Under the pieces are notes generated by a model. That model saw only the letters and a program-made list of their open reading frames with translations. It did no database searches and had not been told where the DNA came from. Shown one piece after another: positions 18,528-27,651 of a DNA stretch of 64,000 bases. The DNA is from Saprospiraceae bacterium. GTDB taxonomy: Bacteria; Bacteroidota; Bacteroidia; Chitinophagales; Saprospiraceae. Position 1 is the stretch's first letter; each line of letters starts with the position of its first letter. Position numbers and translations under genes: made by a program. Location of the stretch: assembly GCA_020630775.1 (NCBI GenBank), contig JAHDIN010000002.1, positions 44,607 to 108,606 on the forward strand. The letters run 5' to 3'.

Positions 18528-19272
18528 TAGTACTTCAAAAGTTTTAGGGTTTATACTCGTTTTAACTGCTGTTGTAGCTTTGCTATTAGCATTATTGCAA
18601 AATGGATTAAAACCAATCCATGATAAAAACGAGGCGTTGTATAGTAAAAAGGCAACAATTGCTGCTGTAGCAGATCATCTAGATAAAGATTTTGCGACTT
18701 TACAGGATGCTGATGTAACTGAAATCTTTAATAACCAAATCAAGCAGATGGTTTATAAAGCTGACGGTACTGAAGTTTCTAAGGAAGAGTTACAAAACAC
18801 TTACGGTGTTAAAGATGGTCTCGCAGAGAATCTTGATTTGAATAAAGAAAACAAAAAAGATATTTCTGAAAGATTGATTCCTCTATATGAGTTTACAAAA
18901 ACAGATGGTAATAAATATTACATCGTTTATGCAAGAGGCAAAGGGCTATGGGATGAAATTTGGGGCAACATTGCTCTTGAATCTGATGGTAGCACAATAG
19001 CGGGTGTATCATTTGATCATAAAGCTGAAACACCAGGTTTAGGTGCTGAGATTAAAGACAATAAATCTTGGGTCCGTCAATTTATCGGAAAGAAGTTATA
19101 CACTGAAGATGGAATGTTCAAATCCGTGAACGTAAGAAAAGGAGGTGCTAAAGATCCATACTATGAAGTCGATGCTATCTCAGGAGCTACAATTACTGGA
19201 GATGGTATTACAGAGATGATGGCAGATGATCTTTTGGCATACGAACCATTTTTAAAATCATTAAGGAAATAA
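18520..19272 (+). CDS. nqrC: Na+-translocating NADH:quinone reductase subunit C
   Basis: NqrC has one N-terminal membrane helix (about residues 9-30) and a periplasmic FMN-binding domain. The flavin attachment motif SGAT is seen in DAISGATITGDG, and the helix-domain pattern ETPGLGAEI matches the family. The ATG at 18520 is preferred over an in-frame TTG at 18502: it gives the expected short N-terminus MDNSTSKVLGF and an 8-bp overlap with nqrB. Length is 250 aa. Confidence 0.97.
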   Translation: MDNSTSKVLGFILVLTAVVALLLALLQNGLKPIHDKNEALYSKKATIAAVADHLDKDFATLQDADVTEIFNNQIKQMVYKADGTEVSKEELQNTYGVKDGLAENLDLNKENKKDISERLIPLYEFTKTDGNKYYIVYARGKGLWDEIWGNIALESDGSTIAGVSFDHKAETPGLGAEIKDNKSWVRQFIGKKLYTEDGMFKSVNVRKGGAKDPYYEVDAISGATITGDGITEMMADDLLAYEPFLKSLRK

Positions 19273-19285
19273 TTAAATCAAAATT

Positions 19286-19981
19286 ATGGCTGATACTGCT
19301 GTAGTAGATAAAAAACAAGGTATACAATTTGGAAAGAAAGAGCGTAAGCTTCTTACTGATCCATTAAATGATAATAACCCAATTACCGTTCAGGTTTTGG
19401 GTATTTGTTCGGCATTAGCTGTTACAACAGGTATGAAAAATGCGGCAGTCATGGCAGTGGCAGTTGTCTTTGTTTGCTTGTTTGCAAATGTCTTTACCTC
19501 GATGTTAAGAAATGCCATTCCTAAGCAGGTAAGGATGATTGTTCAATTGGTAATTATCGCAACGTTGGTAACTGTGGTTGAGTTAACACTCAAAGCAGTG
19601 GCTTTCGAAAGCTACAAATCACTATCTGTATTCATTGGCTTGATCATTACCAATTGTATTGTAATGGGTCGATTAGAAGCCTTTGCAATGGGTAACAGAC
19701 CTTACGAATCTGCCTTAGATGGTTTGGGTAATGGTTTTGGATACGGGATCATTTTATTGATTGTTGCTTTCTTCAGAGAGTTCTTTGGTAAAGGAGAATT
19801 GTTCGGTGCAAAGATATTAGGTGCTTCACCAGAATATATGATTAACACAGCAGAAAGCAGTTGGCTGGGATGGTATCAAGGAAATAACTTGATGGTATTA
19901 TTCCCATCTGCAATGTTCGTAATTGCTGTTTTAATTTGGGCGCACAGAGCTTGGAATCCAAAATTAGTTGACGTTTCATAA
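19286..19981 (+). CDS. nqrD: Na+-translocating NADH:quinone reductase subunit D
   Basis: NqrD is a six-helix inner membrane subunit that pairs with NqrE in inverted orientation around a shared iron centre. The 231-aa sequence shows LGICSALAVTTGMKNA and ITNCIVMGRLEAFAM, with Cys residues in the conserved half-helix positions. A cytoplasmic N-terminal tail of about 25 residues precedes the first span. It lies between nqrC and nqrE with short spacers. Confidence 0.97.
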   Translation: MADTAVVDKKQGIQFGKKERKLLTDPLNDNNPITVQVLGICSALAVTTGMKNAAVMAVAVVFVCLFANVFTSMLRNAIPKQVRMIVQLVIIATLVTVVELTLKAVAFESYKSLSVFIGLIITNCIVMGRLEAFAMGNRPYESALDGLGNGFGYGIILLIVAFFREFFGKGELFGAKILGASPEYMINTAESSWLGWYQGNNLMVLFPSAMFVIAVLIWAHRAWNPKLVDVS

Positions 19982-19988
19982 ATCAGAC

Positions 19989-20591
19989 ATGGGAGATTTA
20001 ATCAATATATTCATCAAATCCGCTTTTATAGAAAACTTAGCATTATCCTATTTCTTAGGGATGTGCTCTTACCTAGCGGTATCCAAAACAGTCAAGACAG
20101 CTGTTGGATTAGGATTAGCAGTCATCTTTGTTTTGGCAATCACAATGCCTATCAACTGGATGATCAATACATTCTTATTAGGTGAAGGGGGCATTTTTCA
20201 AACTGACCTAACCTTTTTGAGATTTATATTGTTTATTGCTGTAATTGCATCAATGGTACAGTTAGTTGAGATGGTGGTTGAAAAGTATTCGCCTTCTTTA
20301 TATAATTCACTAGGTATATTTCTACCATTGATCACGGTTAATTGCGCGATTTTAGGTGGTTCACTTTTTATGGTATCTAAAGAATACAACTTTGCTGAAG
20401 CGGTATCATTTGGATTAGGTGGTGGTTTTGGATGGTTCTTAGCTATCGTTGCCATTGCAGCCATAAGAGAGAAAATAAAGTATTCAGCTGTACCTCCAGC
20501 AATGAGAGGTTTGGGAATGGCTTTCTTATTAACTGGTTTAATGGGAATGGCATTTATGGGATTGATGGGTATCGACCCAGCAGCATTTTAA
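19989..20591 (+). CDS. nqrE: Na+-translocating NADH:quinone reductase subunit E
   Basis: NqrE is the membrane partner of NqrD. Motifs include ENLALSYFLGMCSYLAVSK, ITVNCAILGGSLFM and FGLGGGFGWFLAIVAIAAIRE, with the Cys pair in the positions that bind the intramembrane iron in this family. The ATG at 19989 (MGDLINIF) is preferred over an in-frame TTG at 19968, because it matches the usual N-terminus and leaves a short gap after nqrD. Length is 200 aa. Confidence 0.97.
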   Translation: MGDLINIFIKSAFIENLALSYFLGMCSYLAVSKTVKTAVGLGLAVIFVLAITMPINWMINTFLLGEGGIFQTDLTFLRFILFIAVIASMVQLVEMVVEKYSPSLYNSLGIFLPLITVNCAILGGSLFMVSKEYNFAEAVSFGLGGGFGWFLAIVAIAAIREKIKYSAVPPAMRGLGMAFLLTGLMGMAFMGLMGIDPAAF

Positions 20592-20617
20592 TTAGGAAAC
20601 TCTAAAAGAAAAGATAT

Positions 20618-21937
20618 ATGATCTTAGCAGGTATTATGCCCTACATTTATGCTCTAGTAGCTTTCTGTGGCGTCATTTTGTTGCTTTCTTACATGCTTAT
20701 CGCAGCACGTAAAAGATTGGTACCTCAAGGCAATGTAAGAATCATTGTCAACGGTGATGAAGCCAATGCATTGGAAGTTCAACCAGGTAGTAACTTATTA
20801 TCAGCATTATCTGAAAGTAATCTCTTTTTACCTTCTGCTTGTGGAGGTGGAGGTACATGCGCGATGTGCGAGTGTCATGTGCATTCAGGTGGTGGTGACG
20901 TATTGCCTACAGAAATGAATCACTTGACAAGAAAAGAAGCAGCCGAAGGCAAGCGACTGGCTTGTCAAGTAAAAGTAAGAGAAGATATGGATATCGCTAT
21001 TCCAGATGAGGTGTTTGGTATTAAGAAGTGGGAATGCGAAGTTATCTCTAACTACAATGTGGCAACATTCATTAAGGAATTTATAGTAAGGTTACCTGAA
21101 GGCGAAACTTTAGATTTCCAAGCTGGTGGGTATATTCAAATCGATGTACCACCAACTACTGTAAATTATAAGACTGATATAGATATCACCGCTCATCCAA
21201 ATTACCATGATAGTCCTGACAAATTCCAAAAGGATTGGGATAAGTTTAAATTGTGGGATTTGAAAATGGTTAATGACGAAGAAATATTCAGAGCTTACTC
21301 AATGTCTAACCACCCTGCAGAAGGAAACATTGTATCTCTTACTGTTAGAATCGCTACACCACCTTTTGATAAGGTGAAAGGCGGTTGGATGGATGTTAAT
21401 CCTGGTATTTGTTCTTCATACATTTTTGGTTTAAAGCCCGGAGATAAAGTAACTGTTTCAGGTCCTTATGGAGAATTCTTTATTAAGGAAACTGAGGCGG
21501 AGATGCTTTACATTGGTGGTGGAGCAGGCATGGCTCCAATGCGTTCGCATTTATACCATCTGTTTCACACTATCAAAACAGGTAGAAAGGTAACTTTCTT
21601 CTATGGTGGTAGAACTAAGCAAGAATTATTTTACGTCGAAGAGTTTAGAGAAATCGAAAAGAACTTTCCAAACTTTAGATTTGCCGTAGCCCTAGATAAT
21701 CCTTTACCTGAGGATAATTGGGAATTAAAAGAAGATTTGAATGATCCGAAAGGTGATGGATTCAAAGGATATGTCCACCAGGTAGTTATCGACGAATTTT
21801 TGAGTAAACATGAAGCTCCAGAAGAATTAGAGTTATACTTCTGCGGTCCTCCAATTATGAATCAGTGTGTTTTGAAAATGGCTGATGATTGGGGTATTCC
21901 AGAGGAGAACGTAGCATTTGATGATTTTGGAGGTTAA
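20618..21937 (+). CDS. nqrF: Na+-translocating NADH:quinone reductase subunit F
   Basis: NqrF is the NADH-oxidising subunit. It has an N-terminal membrane helix (about residues 7-29), a plant-type [2Fe-2S] domain with Cys75, Cys81, Cys84 and Cys116, an FAD-binding domain with the RAYSMSN motif, and an NAD-binding domain with GGGAGMAPMRSHL and a C-terminal YFCGPPIMN. The 439-aa length is slightly above average. It is the last nqr gene; an intrinsic terminator follows after about 70 bp. Confidence 0.98.
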   Translation: MILAGIMPYIYALVAFCGVILLLSYMLIAARKRLVPQGNVRIIVNGDEANALEVQPGSNLLSALSESNLFLPSACGGGGTCAMCECHVHSGGGDVLPTEMNHLTRKEAAEGKRLACQVKVREDMDIAIPDEVFGIKKWECEVISNYNVATFIKEFIVRLPEGETLDFQAGGYIQIDVPPTTVNYKTDIDITAHPNYHDSPDKFQKDWDKFKLWDLKMVNDEEIFRAYSMSNHPAEGNIVSLTVRIATPPFDKVKGGWMDVNPGICSSYIFGLKPGDKVTVSGPYGEFFIKETEAEMLYIGGGAGMAPMRSHLYHLFHTIKTGRKVTFFYGGRTKQELFYVEEFREIEKNFPNFRFAVALDNPLPEDNWELKEDLNDPKGDGFKGYVHQVVIDEFLSKHEAPEELELYFCGPPIMNQCVLKMADDWGIPEENVAFDDFGG

Positions 21938-22006
21938 TTCTAACATATAGTTTATATCCAAATATTTTAAAATCCCTTTTTTGAGGTAATTTATAAAGAA
22001 GGGTTA

Positions 22007-22041
22007 AAAAGTGTCAAGAGTCTTTCTTGACACTTTTTTTA
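22007..22041 (+). terminator. Intrinsic terminator of the nqr operon
   Basis: Stem GTGTCAAGA (22011-22019) / TCTTGACAC (22025-22033), extended by flanking A and T residues, followed by a T tract (22034-22040). It ends the nqr transcript before the redoxin gene. Confidence 0.92.
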
Positions 22042-22069
22042 TACGCATATTGCGCTCAAATTATAAGTT

Positions 22070-22624
22070 ATGTTAAAGGCTTTTGTATCATTTATATTTT
22101 TGGTTTTTGCGATAGGAATAAGTGCTCAAGATCACTTTTTAGTAGAGCTTGAAAATAGAAGTCCAGATGTAAAAGATATGGTTAAGTCCTATGAAGGATT
22201 TCCAATGGTTCCATTTCTAGCAAATGATTCCGAAGGCAATGAGCATTCTTCATTTAGCATGCAAGGGAAAACTACCTTTTTATGGTTTTGGAATCAAGAT
22301 TGTCCAAAATGTATTGAATATATTGATGCTTTAAATAGAGTCGCTTCAGAAAATAAAAGCACATTAAACGTTATTTCTTTTTCAGATAACTCTAAGGAAC
22401 AGGTAGTAGCTTTTAAACAAAATACAGATATTCAATTTCCCGTCATTCCAAATTCAAAGACACTAGCTGATGGTCCATACGGAGGTGATTTTGGCTACCC
22501 AAGATTGTTTATCATCGATGAGTTCGGTGCAGTTAAGTATGTCATCCCAGAAATGGAAATGAGAGGTAATTTTGATGCCTATGGATTTTTCTCTGCGGTT
22601 GAGCGTTCTTTAAGAAGTAAGTAG
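22070..22624 (+). CDS. Secreted thioredoxin-fold protein (TlpA/redoxin-like)
   Basis: A 184-aa exported protein with a signal peptide of about 20 residues ending near GISAQ. The thioredoxin-like core has a C-x-x-C active site, CPKC, in FLWFWNQDCPKCIEYI, followed by FPVIPNSKTLADGPYG and a cis-Pro-like YPRLFIIDEFG segment. It probably acts as a periplasmic thiol-disulfide protein; the substrate is unknown. It has its own upstream region after the nqr terminator and is 49 bp from queE. Confidence 0.85.
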   Translation: MLKAFVSFIFLVFAIGISAQDHFLVELENRSPDVKDMVKSYEGFPMVPFLANDSEGNEHSSFSMQGKTTFLWFWNQDCPKCIEYIDALNRVASENKSTLNVISFSDNSKEQVVAFKQNTDIQFPVIPNSKTLADGPYGGDFGYPRLFIIDEFGAVKYVIPEMEMRGNFDAYGFFSAVERSLRSK

Positions 22625-22673
22625 TCATACTCTTTTTTGCACATAAAGAGTATTGGACTTACCTTCGCGTTCC

Positions 22674-23309
22674 ATGTCAAAAAAATATGCTGTAAAGGAA
22701 ATATACTTCACCCTTCAAGGTGAAGGACATCATTCTGGAAGACCGGCCGTCTTTTGCCGCTTTTCAGGGTGTAATCTTTGGAGTGGTCGTGAAGAGGATA
22801 GAGCGACAGCAATTTGCCGATTCTGTGATACAGACTTTTGGGGTACAGATGGAGAGAATGGAGGAAAATATGAGCTTGACGAATTGGTAAATAAGATTTT
22901 AGACATTTGGCCTAGTAGCAAGGCCTCACCATTTGTAGTATTTACCGGAGGCGAACCTGCCTTGCAAATGACCACTCATCTAATCCAAGCACTAAAATCA
23001 AATCAGATAGAGATTGCAATAGAAACGAATGGTACTATGGCATTGCCTGAAGGCATAGATTGGATTTGTATGAGTCCAAAGGCCAATACAGAAATAGTTT
23101 TAAAGTCAGGACAAGAATTAAAAATAGTCTATCCTCAAAAAGGCATTGATCCCTTAGAATTTATGGATTGGGATTTTGAACACTTCTATATCCAACCAAT
23201 GGATGACGAAAATCAATCACAAAATATCCAAAGTTGTGTTGCTTATTGTAAGCAAAATCCGAAGTTTAAATTAAGTCTGCAAACACATAAGATATTGGAT
23301 ATTCCATGA
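22674..23309 (+). CDS. queE: 7-carboxy-7-deazaguanine synthase (radical SAM)
   Basis: QueE makes 7-carboxy-7-deazaguanine, the precursor of preQ0 and queuosine. The sequence has the EIYFTLQGEGHHSGRPAVF start and a cluster-binding loop of C-x14-C-x2-C form (CNLW ... CRFC) rather than the standard CxxxCxxC, a variant known in QueE. FTGGEPALQ is the SAM-binding glycine motif. The ATG at 22674 (MSKKYAVKE) is preferred over an in-frame TTG at 22653 because it matches the family start; the protein is then 211 aa. The stop overlaps the next ATG by four bases. No other queuosine genes are nearby. Confidence 0.95.
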   Translation: MSKKYAVKEIYFTLQGEGHHSGRPAVFCRFSGCNLWSGREEDRATAICRFCDTDFWGTDGENGGKYELDELVNKILDIWPSSKASPFVVFTGGEPALQMTTHLIQALKSNQIEIAIETNGTMALPEGIDWICMSPKANTEIVLKSGQELKIVYPQKGIDPLEFMDWDFEHFYIQPMDDENQSQNIQSCVAYCKQNPKFKLSLQTHKILDIP

Positions 23310-23959
23310 GGCTAATTTTACTTATTTGTCTTTTTGCAATAGGCTGCCAAATATGGCCTAAGGCTCCAATAGAAAGCGTCATCAGTATAAATAAGCTATA
23401 TCATCTCAAAGATGATTCCCTTCAAAACTTGTGTCCATATAACTCAAATTTTAAGTTACACTTCACCAATACAGGTATTCAATTTTCAGGACAATTAGAA
23501 AACTCAAATATCCAAGCGCACTTTGTAAAACGAGATACAACCATTTTTTTAGAACATTGTATTGAACTCTTTTTAGATCCTGATGGAGATGGGATAAATT
23601 ATTATGAACTGGAGTTAAATGCGCGAGGTGCCATTTTCGATAAGGTGTTCAAAACAAATACACATCCATTTAATAGACCTGAAAATATGATCGAATGGAA
23701 CATTGATAAGTCATTTATAAGTATTGATATTGATGGTACCTTAAACGATGAATCAGATGTTGATACAACTTGGGCTTTCGAAGTTTTTATTCCTTACGAT
23801 GCTTTAATAATGGATAAAGCGCCTTCAAAAGGGGATGTATGGAGATATAATATCATGAGGATCGATTTAGAAGATGGTAAATCCTTATTTTGGACGGCTA
23901 AGCCAACAGGTAAAAATCATATTCATTATCCGGAGCTTTGGGAAACCATTAAATTTTAA
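23306..23959 (+). CDS. CBM9-like / DOMON-type lipoprotein
   Basis: The 217-aa protein starts with a lipobox (ICLFAIGC, Cys at about 14), so it is probably a lipoprotein. The rest matches the carbohydrate-binding family 9-like domain: HFVKRDTT, CIELFLDPDGDGINYYELE, a central WAFEVFIPYDAL, and a terminal WTAKPTGKNHIHYPELW. These domains bind sugars or haem in other proteins; no ligand can be assigned here. It overlaps queE by four bases and is followed 11 bp later by a porin-like gene. Confidence 0.8.
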   Translation: MRLILLICLFAIGCQIWPKAPIESVISINKLYHLKDDSLQNLCPYNSNFKLHFTNTGIQFSGQLENSNIQAHFVKRDTTIFLEHCIELFLDPDGDGINYYELELNARGAIFDKVFKTNTHPFNRPENMIEWNIDKSFISIDIDGTLNDESDVDTTWAFEVFIPYDALIMDKAPSKGDVWRYNIMRIDLEDGKSLFWTAKPTGKNHIHYPELWETIKF

Positions 23960-23970
23960 TTTACAGATCA

Positions 23971-25140
23971 GTGCAATATTTAACTATGCTATCATACGGT
24001 TTTGATAAAATTGATTGTATAAAAAGACTATTGTATGTATTAGTGCTGATTCTTATTCACACTTGTTTAAGTTCTCAAGTTGATTCATTGTCTAGGAAAC
24101 TGAGCTTTGAAATGGATTATCGATTCAGAATTGAGCAAGATTGGAATTCAAGGAAATCTGATGGGACTTTTAGAGAAGATAGATCAAGACTTAGGTATCG
24201 ACTAAGGGCTGGTGCAAAATATTCAGAAAAGGAATATTCTTTTGGGTTTAGGATTAGAACCGGTGATCCCAAAAAACAACAAGATCCTCAATTGACTTTA
24301 GGGAAAGGATTGAAAGAGTTTGGAACTTTACCAATTGGATTTGAGAAAGTATATTTTCAATACAAAAAGAATAACTTCAAATTTTGGTTAGGGAAAAATA
24401 CATTTCCATTCAAGAAGTACAACGAATTATTTTGGAGTGATAATGTATTTCCAGAAGGAGTCTCGTTTAGCAAAAGACTTGATATTAGAAAAGGCCTTAT
24501 TAAATCATTAGATCTTGCTGGAGCTCATTTTATATTAGCTTCAAATGATGATTTTTTTTTTAATGATGCCTTTTTTCAAGGTTTTCAAGCTAGCATAAAT
24601 ACAATAAATAATAGATTCGAAATTTTGTCTTCATATTATCGTTTGAGAAATATTCCGAACATACCCGATGGAGAACATTCCTACTTATTACCATATTCCA
24701 TTTTGCATTTTGCAGGAAAAATGAGGATTAACAAGATTTCGATTGAATCAGATTTTTATTATAATCTCGAGAACTACAATGATAGTAATGTCGCTAATGA
24801 ATTTGTTAATCATAAAACGGGGTATGTGTTCGGGATTCAATATGGAAGTTTAGATAATGCTAAACAATGGAAGTTTAAGCTTACTTATGCTTACTTAGAA
24901 AGATATTCAATATTAGATTATATGGCTCAAAATGATTGGGCAAGATGGGATTATGCTTCATTCAATTCTCCTGATGGAAGATTAAGCAATTTACAAGGTG
25001 TAGAGGCAGTTGTTGCTTATTCCCTAACAGATAAAATTAAATTAGTTACTAAGTACTATTTTGTAGATCAATTGATTCCTTTCAATACATTGAAGGAGAA
25101 TGGTCAAAGAATTAGATTTGATATAGATGTCAAGTTGTAG
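23971..25140 (+). CDS. Putative outer-membrane porin-like beta-barrel protein
   Basis: A 389-aa predicted barrel. A hydrophobic signal segment (about residues 19-36) ends near CLSSQ, followed by alternating amphipathic strands rich in Tyr, Phe and Arg, such as DYRFRIEQDW and RYRLRAGAKY. A GTG at 23971 or an ATG at 23986 could start it. The layout resembles Bacteroidota putative porins, but I cannot name a substrate. A T10 homopolymer at 24552-24561 lies within the codons for a Phe run and keeps frame in this sequence. It sits between the CBM9-like lipoprotein and the PhoD-like gene. Confidence 0.72.
   Translation: MQYLTMLSYGFDKIDCIKRLLYVLVLILIHTCLSSQVDSLSRKLSFEMDYRFRIEQDWNSRKSDGTFREDRSRLRYRLRAGAKYSEKEYSFGFRIRTGDPKKQQDPQLTLGKGLKEFGTLPIGFEKVYFQYKKNNFKFWLGKNTFPFKKYNELFWSDNVFPEGVSFSKRLDIRKGLIKSLDLAGAHFILASNDDFFFNDAFFQGFQASINTINNRFEILSSYYRLRNIPNIPDGEHSYLLPYSILHFAGKMRINKISIESDFYYNLENYNDSNVANEFVNHKTGYVFGIQYGSLDNAKQWKFKLTYAYLERYSILDYMAQNDWARWDYASFNSPDGRLSNLQGVEAVVAYSLTDKIKLVTKYYFVDQLIPFNTLKENGQRIRFDIDVKL
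24552..24561 (+). repeat. T10 homopolymer inside the porin-like gene
   Basis: Ten consecutive T residues within the coding sequence. A one-base slip would truncate the outer-membrane protein. Phase variation is possible but not shown. Confidence 0.9.
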
Positions 25141-25180
25141 GTTATAAACGTAAAATACTTATCCCTATAAATGTTATAAA

Positions 25181-26230
25181 ATGAAATATTTAATACTTTC
25201 TGTTGTTGCCACTTTTGTAATGGCTTGTAACGATACTTCAAATACAATAACACCACCAAATAATCCATCCCAAGATTTTTCAAGTAATAACCAAGCCTTA
25301 TTAGATAGCTTAGGCAACCTGGAAACAATTGCATTTGGATCTTGCAATGATGAAGATGATGAGCAGCCCATTTGGTCTGTAATTGGCCGCGAAAATCCAG
25401 ACTTATGGATCTGGTTAGGCGATAATATTTATGGTGATACAGAGAATATGAGCCTCATGGCACGCCAATATGAAAAGCAAGAATCTAATGCCAGTTATAA
25501 TGCATTCAGAAAAAATATTCCATTAATTGGTACTTGGGATGATCATGATTACGGAGTAAATAATGGTAATAAAACTTATCCAAAGAGGCGTGAAAGTAGG
25601 GATCTCTTATTTGAGTTTTTGGAAGTACCCAAATCAAATCCAGCATGGGATAGGGAAGGGGCGTATCTCTCTTATGATTTTGGTATGGAGGGTCGCAGAA
25701 CAAAAATTGTTTTATTAGATATACGGTATTTTCAAGACGAGTTAAACCGTCAGAATGGAACTTATGTACTAGATCCTTCAAAAGATATCTTAGGAGAAGA
25801 ACAGTGGACATGGTTTGAAAATGAATTGAAAGATGATTATGAATTGCTTATTGTAGCCAGCGGTATTCAATTTTTACCGGAAGATCATCAATATGAAAAG
25901 TGGGCAAATTTTCCTTCTTCAAGAGCTAGATTATTCGATGCATTAGAAGATGTTGATTCAAAGGTTGTACTCTTAAGTGGAGATAGGCATATTGGAGAAA
26001 TATCCCAAGTTATTTTGGAAAATGGGAAGGTGCTTACTGAAGTTACCTCAAGCGGTATGACACATTCTTATGAAGGCCTACAGTCTGAACCAAACAGTCA
26101 TAGGTTAGGAAAATTTATAACTGAGCTAAACTTTGGTACGATAAAAATCGATTGGGCAAAAGCTGAACCTGAACTAAAACTTATTTTGAAAAACTTGCGA
26201 GCTGAAAATCATTTGACCATTAAAATCTAG
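25181..26230 (+). CDS. PhoD-like metallophosphatase lipoprotein
   Basis: The 349-aa protein has a lipobox (VVATFVMAC, Cys at about 13), then a PhoD-type alkaline phosphatase/phosphodiesterase domain. Metal-binding motifs are FGSCNDEDDEQPIW, WLGDNIYGD, GTWDDHDYGVNNG, LLDIRYFQ and LLSGDRHIGEI. It would hydrolyse phosphate esters in the periplasm or at the surface. Its stop overlaps the convergent anti-sigma-like gene by four bases. Confidence 0.92.
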   Translation: MKYLILSVVATFVMACNDTSNTITPPNNPSQDFSSNNQALLDSLGNLETIAFGSCNDEDDEQPIWSVIGRENPDLWIWLGDNIYGDTENMSLMARQYEKQESNASYNAFRKNIPLIGTWDDHDYGVNNGNKTYPKRRESRDLLFEFLEVPKSNPAWDREGAYLSYDFGMEGRRTKIVLLDIRYFQDELNRQNGTYVLDPSKDILGEEQWTWFENELKDDYELLIVASGIQFLPEDHQYEKWANFPSSRARLFDALEDVDSKVVLLSGDRHIGEISQVILENGKVLTEVTSSGMTHSYEGLQSEPNSHRLGKFITELNFGTIKIDWAKAEPELKLILKNLRAENHLTIKI

Positions 26231-27651
26231 AAAGCATATGATAACCTCAAACTATATTTATTCGAATTGAAATTGAGATTTTCGACTTGAAATAGTGAAT
26301 TAAGATTATGCCTGTAAAGGCCTTCTATAGTTAGGTTAGATTGTCCTGGACTAAATAGTAAACCACCTTCTATAAAATAAGGATCAAATGAAGAAGGTCT
26401 ACTTGCCACCAAGTTTTGTAGGTTGTTTCGTTCATCCTCCGCAAATACAGCATCTGAAAATTCTTGAGAAATGGAATGAAACTCTCTTCCAAAACTACTT
26501 TTTAAACCAAACGATTTGTTCAGCATATAGTGAACATTTAACGAAAGACTTAGATAAGAAATCTTATTATAGTCAATAAAAATAATCTCTTGCATATCCC
26601 CTTCATTAAAACCTAAGCCTCCTGATCCACCACCAGCAATTTCTGTATCAACAAGTTCTGGGTTAGCCGGATCTTGTAATTCACCATTTATATCCTTAGT
26701 GTAACTACTTTCTGATATTTGACTAGAACCTAAGGTATAAGAAGCGCCAATTCCTAAATTGAATCTTTTATATTTCAAGAAATTTATCCCAAAACCGATT
26801 GTGCCACCCCAGCCATCTAAGCTATTAAATCGATCGGCACTAGCAAAAGCAAATGGCTTAAGCGTCCATGGATTTGGGCTAGTTTTTAATTCAATATGAT
26901 TTTGAAATGAATTAGTGTCTATCTCTCTGTTCAATACCAATCCACGTTTAGGAATAGCTAAAATGGAAAGATTTGTTTTAAGTGGGTCAAAATCTAAAAT
27001 TGGTGTTTTGAAGTCAGAAGATTTAATTGAACCATCGTTGCCCACTAAAATATTAGGCCTTGGATTTATAGAATTAATATTCAATTTATTAGAGCTATAA
27101 TTATTGCTTGGCTCTGATATTGTCATTCTTTCTTCATCAATATTCGTCGGCTCAATATTCGATTTTTGTAATGCAATTAATCCATTAGATTCGAGCGTAC
27201 TTTCAGTATAATTATGAGATGCATTGTTAACATCTGAGTTGGATTGCTTTGCTTCATTGAGTTTACTTTCTGTTACTACATCGATATTATCTTCAATCTC
27301 GGCAACAACTTTGTTAGCGATCTGATCGTCAGACCTTGTTCCGATCCCCGCATCGGCCCCCTCTTCGATCGCAGCATCGAGACCCTCTTCTATCCCCGCA
27401 TCTGACCTAGTTCCGATCCTTGCATCGGCCCCCTCTTCGATCCCCGCATCGACAAATGTAGGGTTGGATTGACTTTCGATTGTAGGGCTTGTGGCGAAAT
27501 AATAAACCAATCCACTGATAGCCAATGCACCACCAAATAACCAAATCCAAAAGAAACGTTTTTTCTTTTTCTTCTGAGGCATGTTTTCATCAAGCATAAT
27601 GCTCATGTTAGCCCACCCTTTATCCACTCTTTTAATACTATCCTGCTTCAT
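26227..27651 (-). CDS. Dual-membrane-spanning (Dma-like) anti-sigma factor with outer-membrane barrel
   Basis: From the ATG at 27651 the protein has 474 residues. Residues 1-32 are a short cytosolic region (KGWANMSIMLDENMP, then a Lys-rich stretch). A membrane helix lies at about 33-53. A long periplasmic linker follows, with a GIEEGADA-type repeat (about 66-107) and an Asn/Ser-rich part to about 260. A C-terminal beta-barrel ends in Tyr-Ala-Phe, as in Bam-assembled outer-membrane proteins. One protein would thus cross both membranes, as described for Dma anti-sigma factors in Bacteroides. It overlaps the ECF sigma gene by 14 bp. An upstream in-frame ATG at 27684 is less likely. Anti-sigma role is inferred. 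Confidence 0.8.
   Translation of the reverse strand: MKQDSIKRVDKGWANMSIMLDENMPQKKKKKRFFWIWLFGGALAISGLVYYFATSPTIESQSNPTFVDAGIEEGADARIGTRSDAGIEEGLDAAIEEGADAGIGTRSDDQIANKVVAEIEDNIDVVTESKLNEAKQSNSDVNNASHNYTESTLESNGLIALQKSNIEPTNIDEERMTISEPSNNYSSNKLNINSINPRPNILVGNDGSIKSSDFKTPILDFDPLKTNLSILAIPKRGLVLNREIDTNSFQNHIELKTSPNPWTLKPFAFASADRFNSLDGWGGTIGFGINFLKYKRFNLGIGASYTLGSSQISESSYTKDINGELQDPANPELVDTEIAGGGSGGLGFNEGDMQEIIFIDYNKISYLSLSLNVHYMLNKSFGLKSSFGREFHSISQEFSDAVFAEDERNNLQNLVASRPSSFDPYFIEGGLLFSPGQSNLTIEGLYRHNLNSLFQVENLNFNSNKYSLRLSYAF
27329..27452 (-). repeat. In-frame tandem repeat with 72-bp period in the periplasmic linker
   Basis: Two 52-bp copies, 27329-27380 and 27401-27452, differ at about six positions and repeat with a 72-bp period (24 codons); the segment between them is a shorter degenerate copy. 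It encodes GIEEGADA/GTRSDA-type peptides and is much more GC-rich than its surroundings. Copy changes would keep frame. Confidence 0.85.

Noticed and set aside
22653..22673. TTG start for queE adding seven residues
   Set aside because: The ATG at 22674 matches the usual QueE N-terminus.
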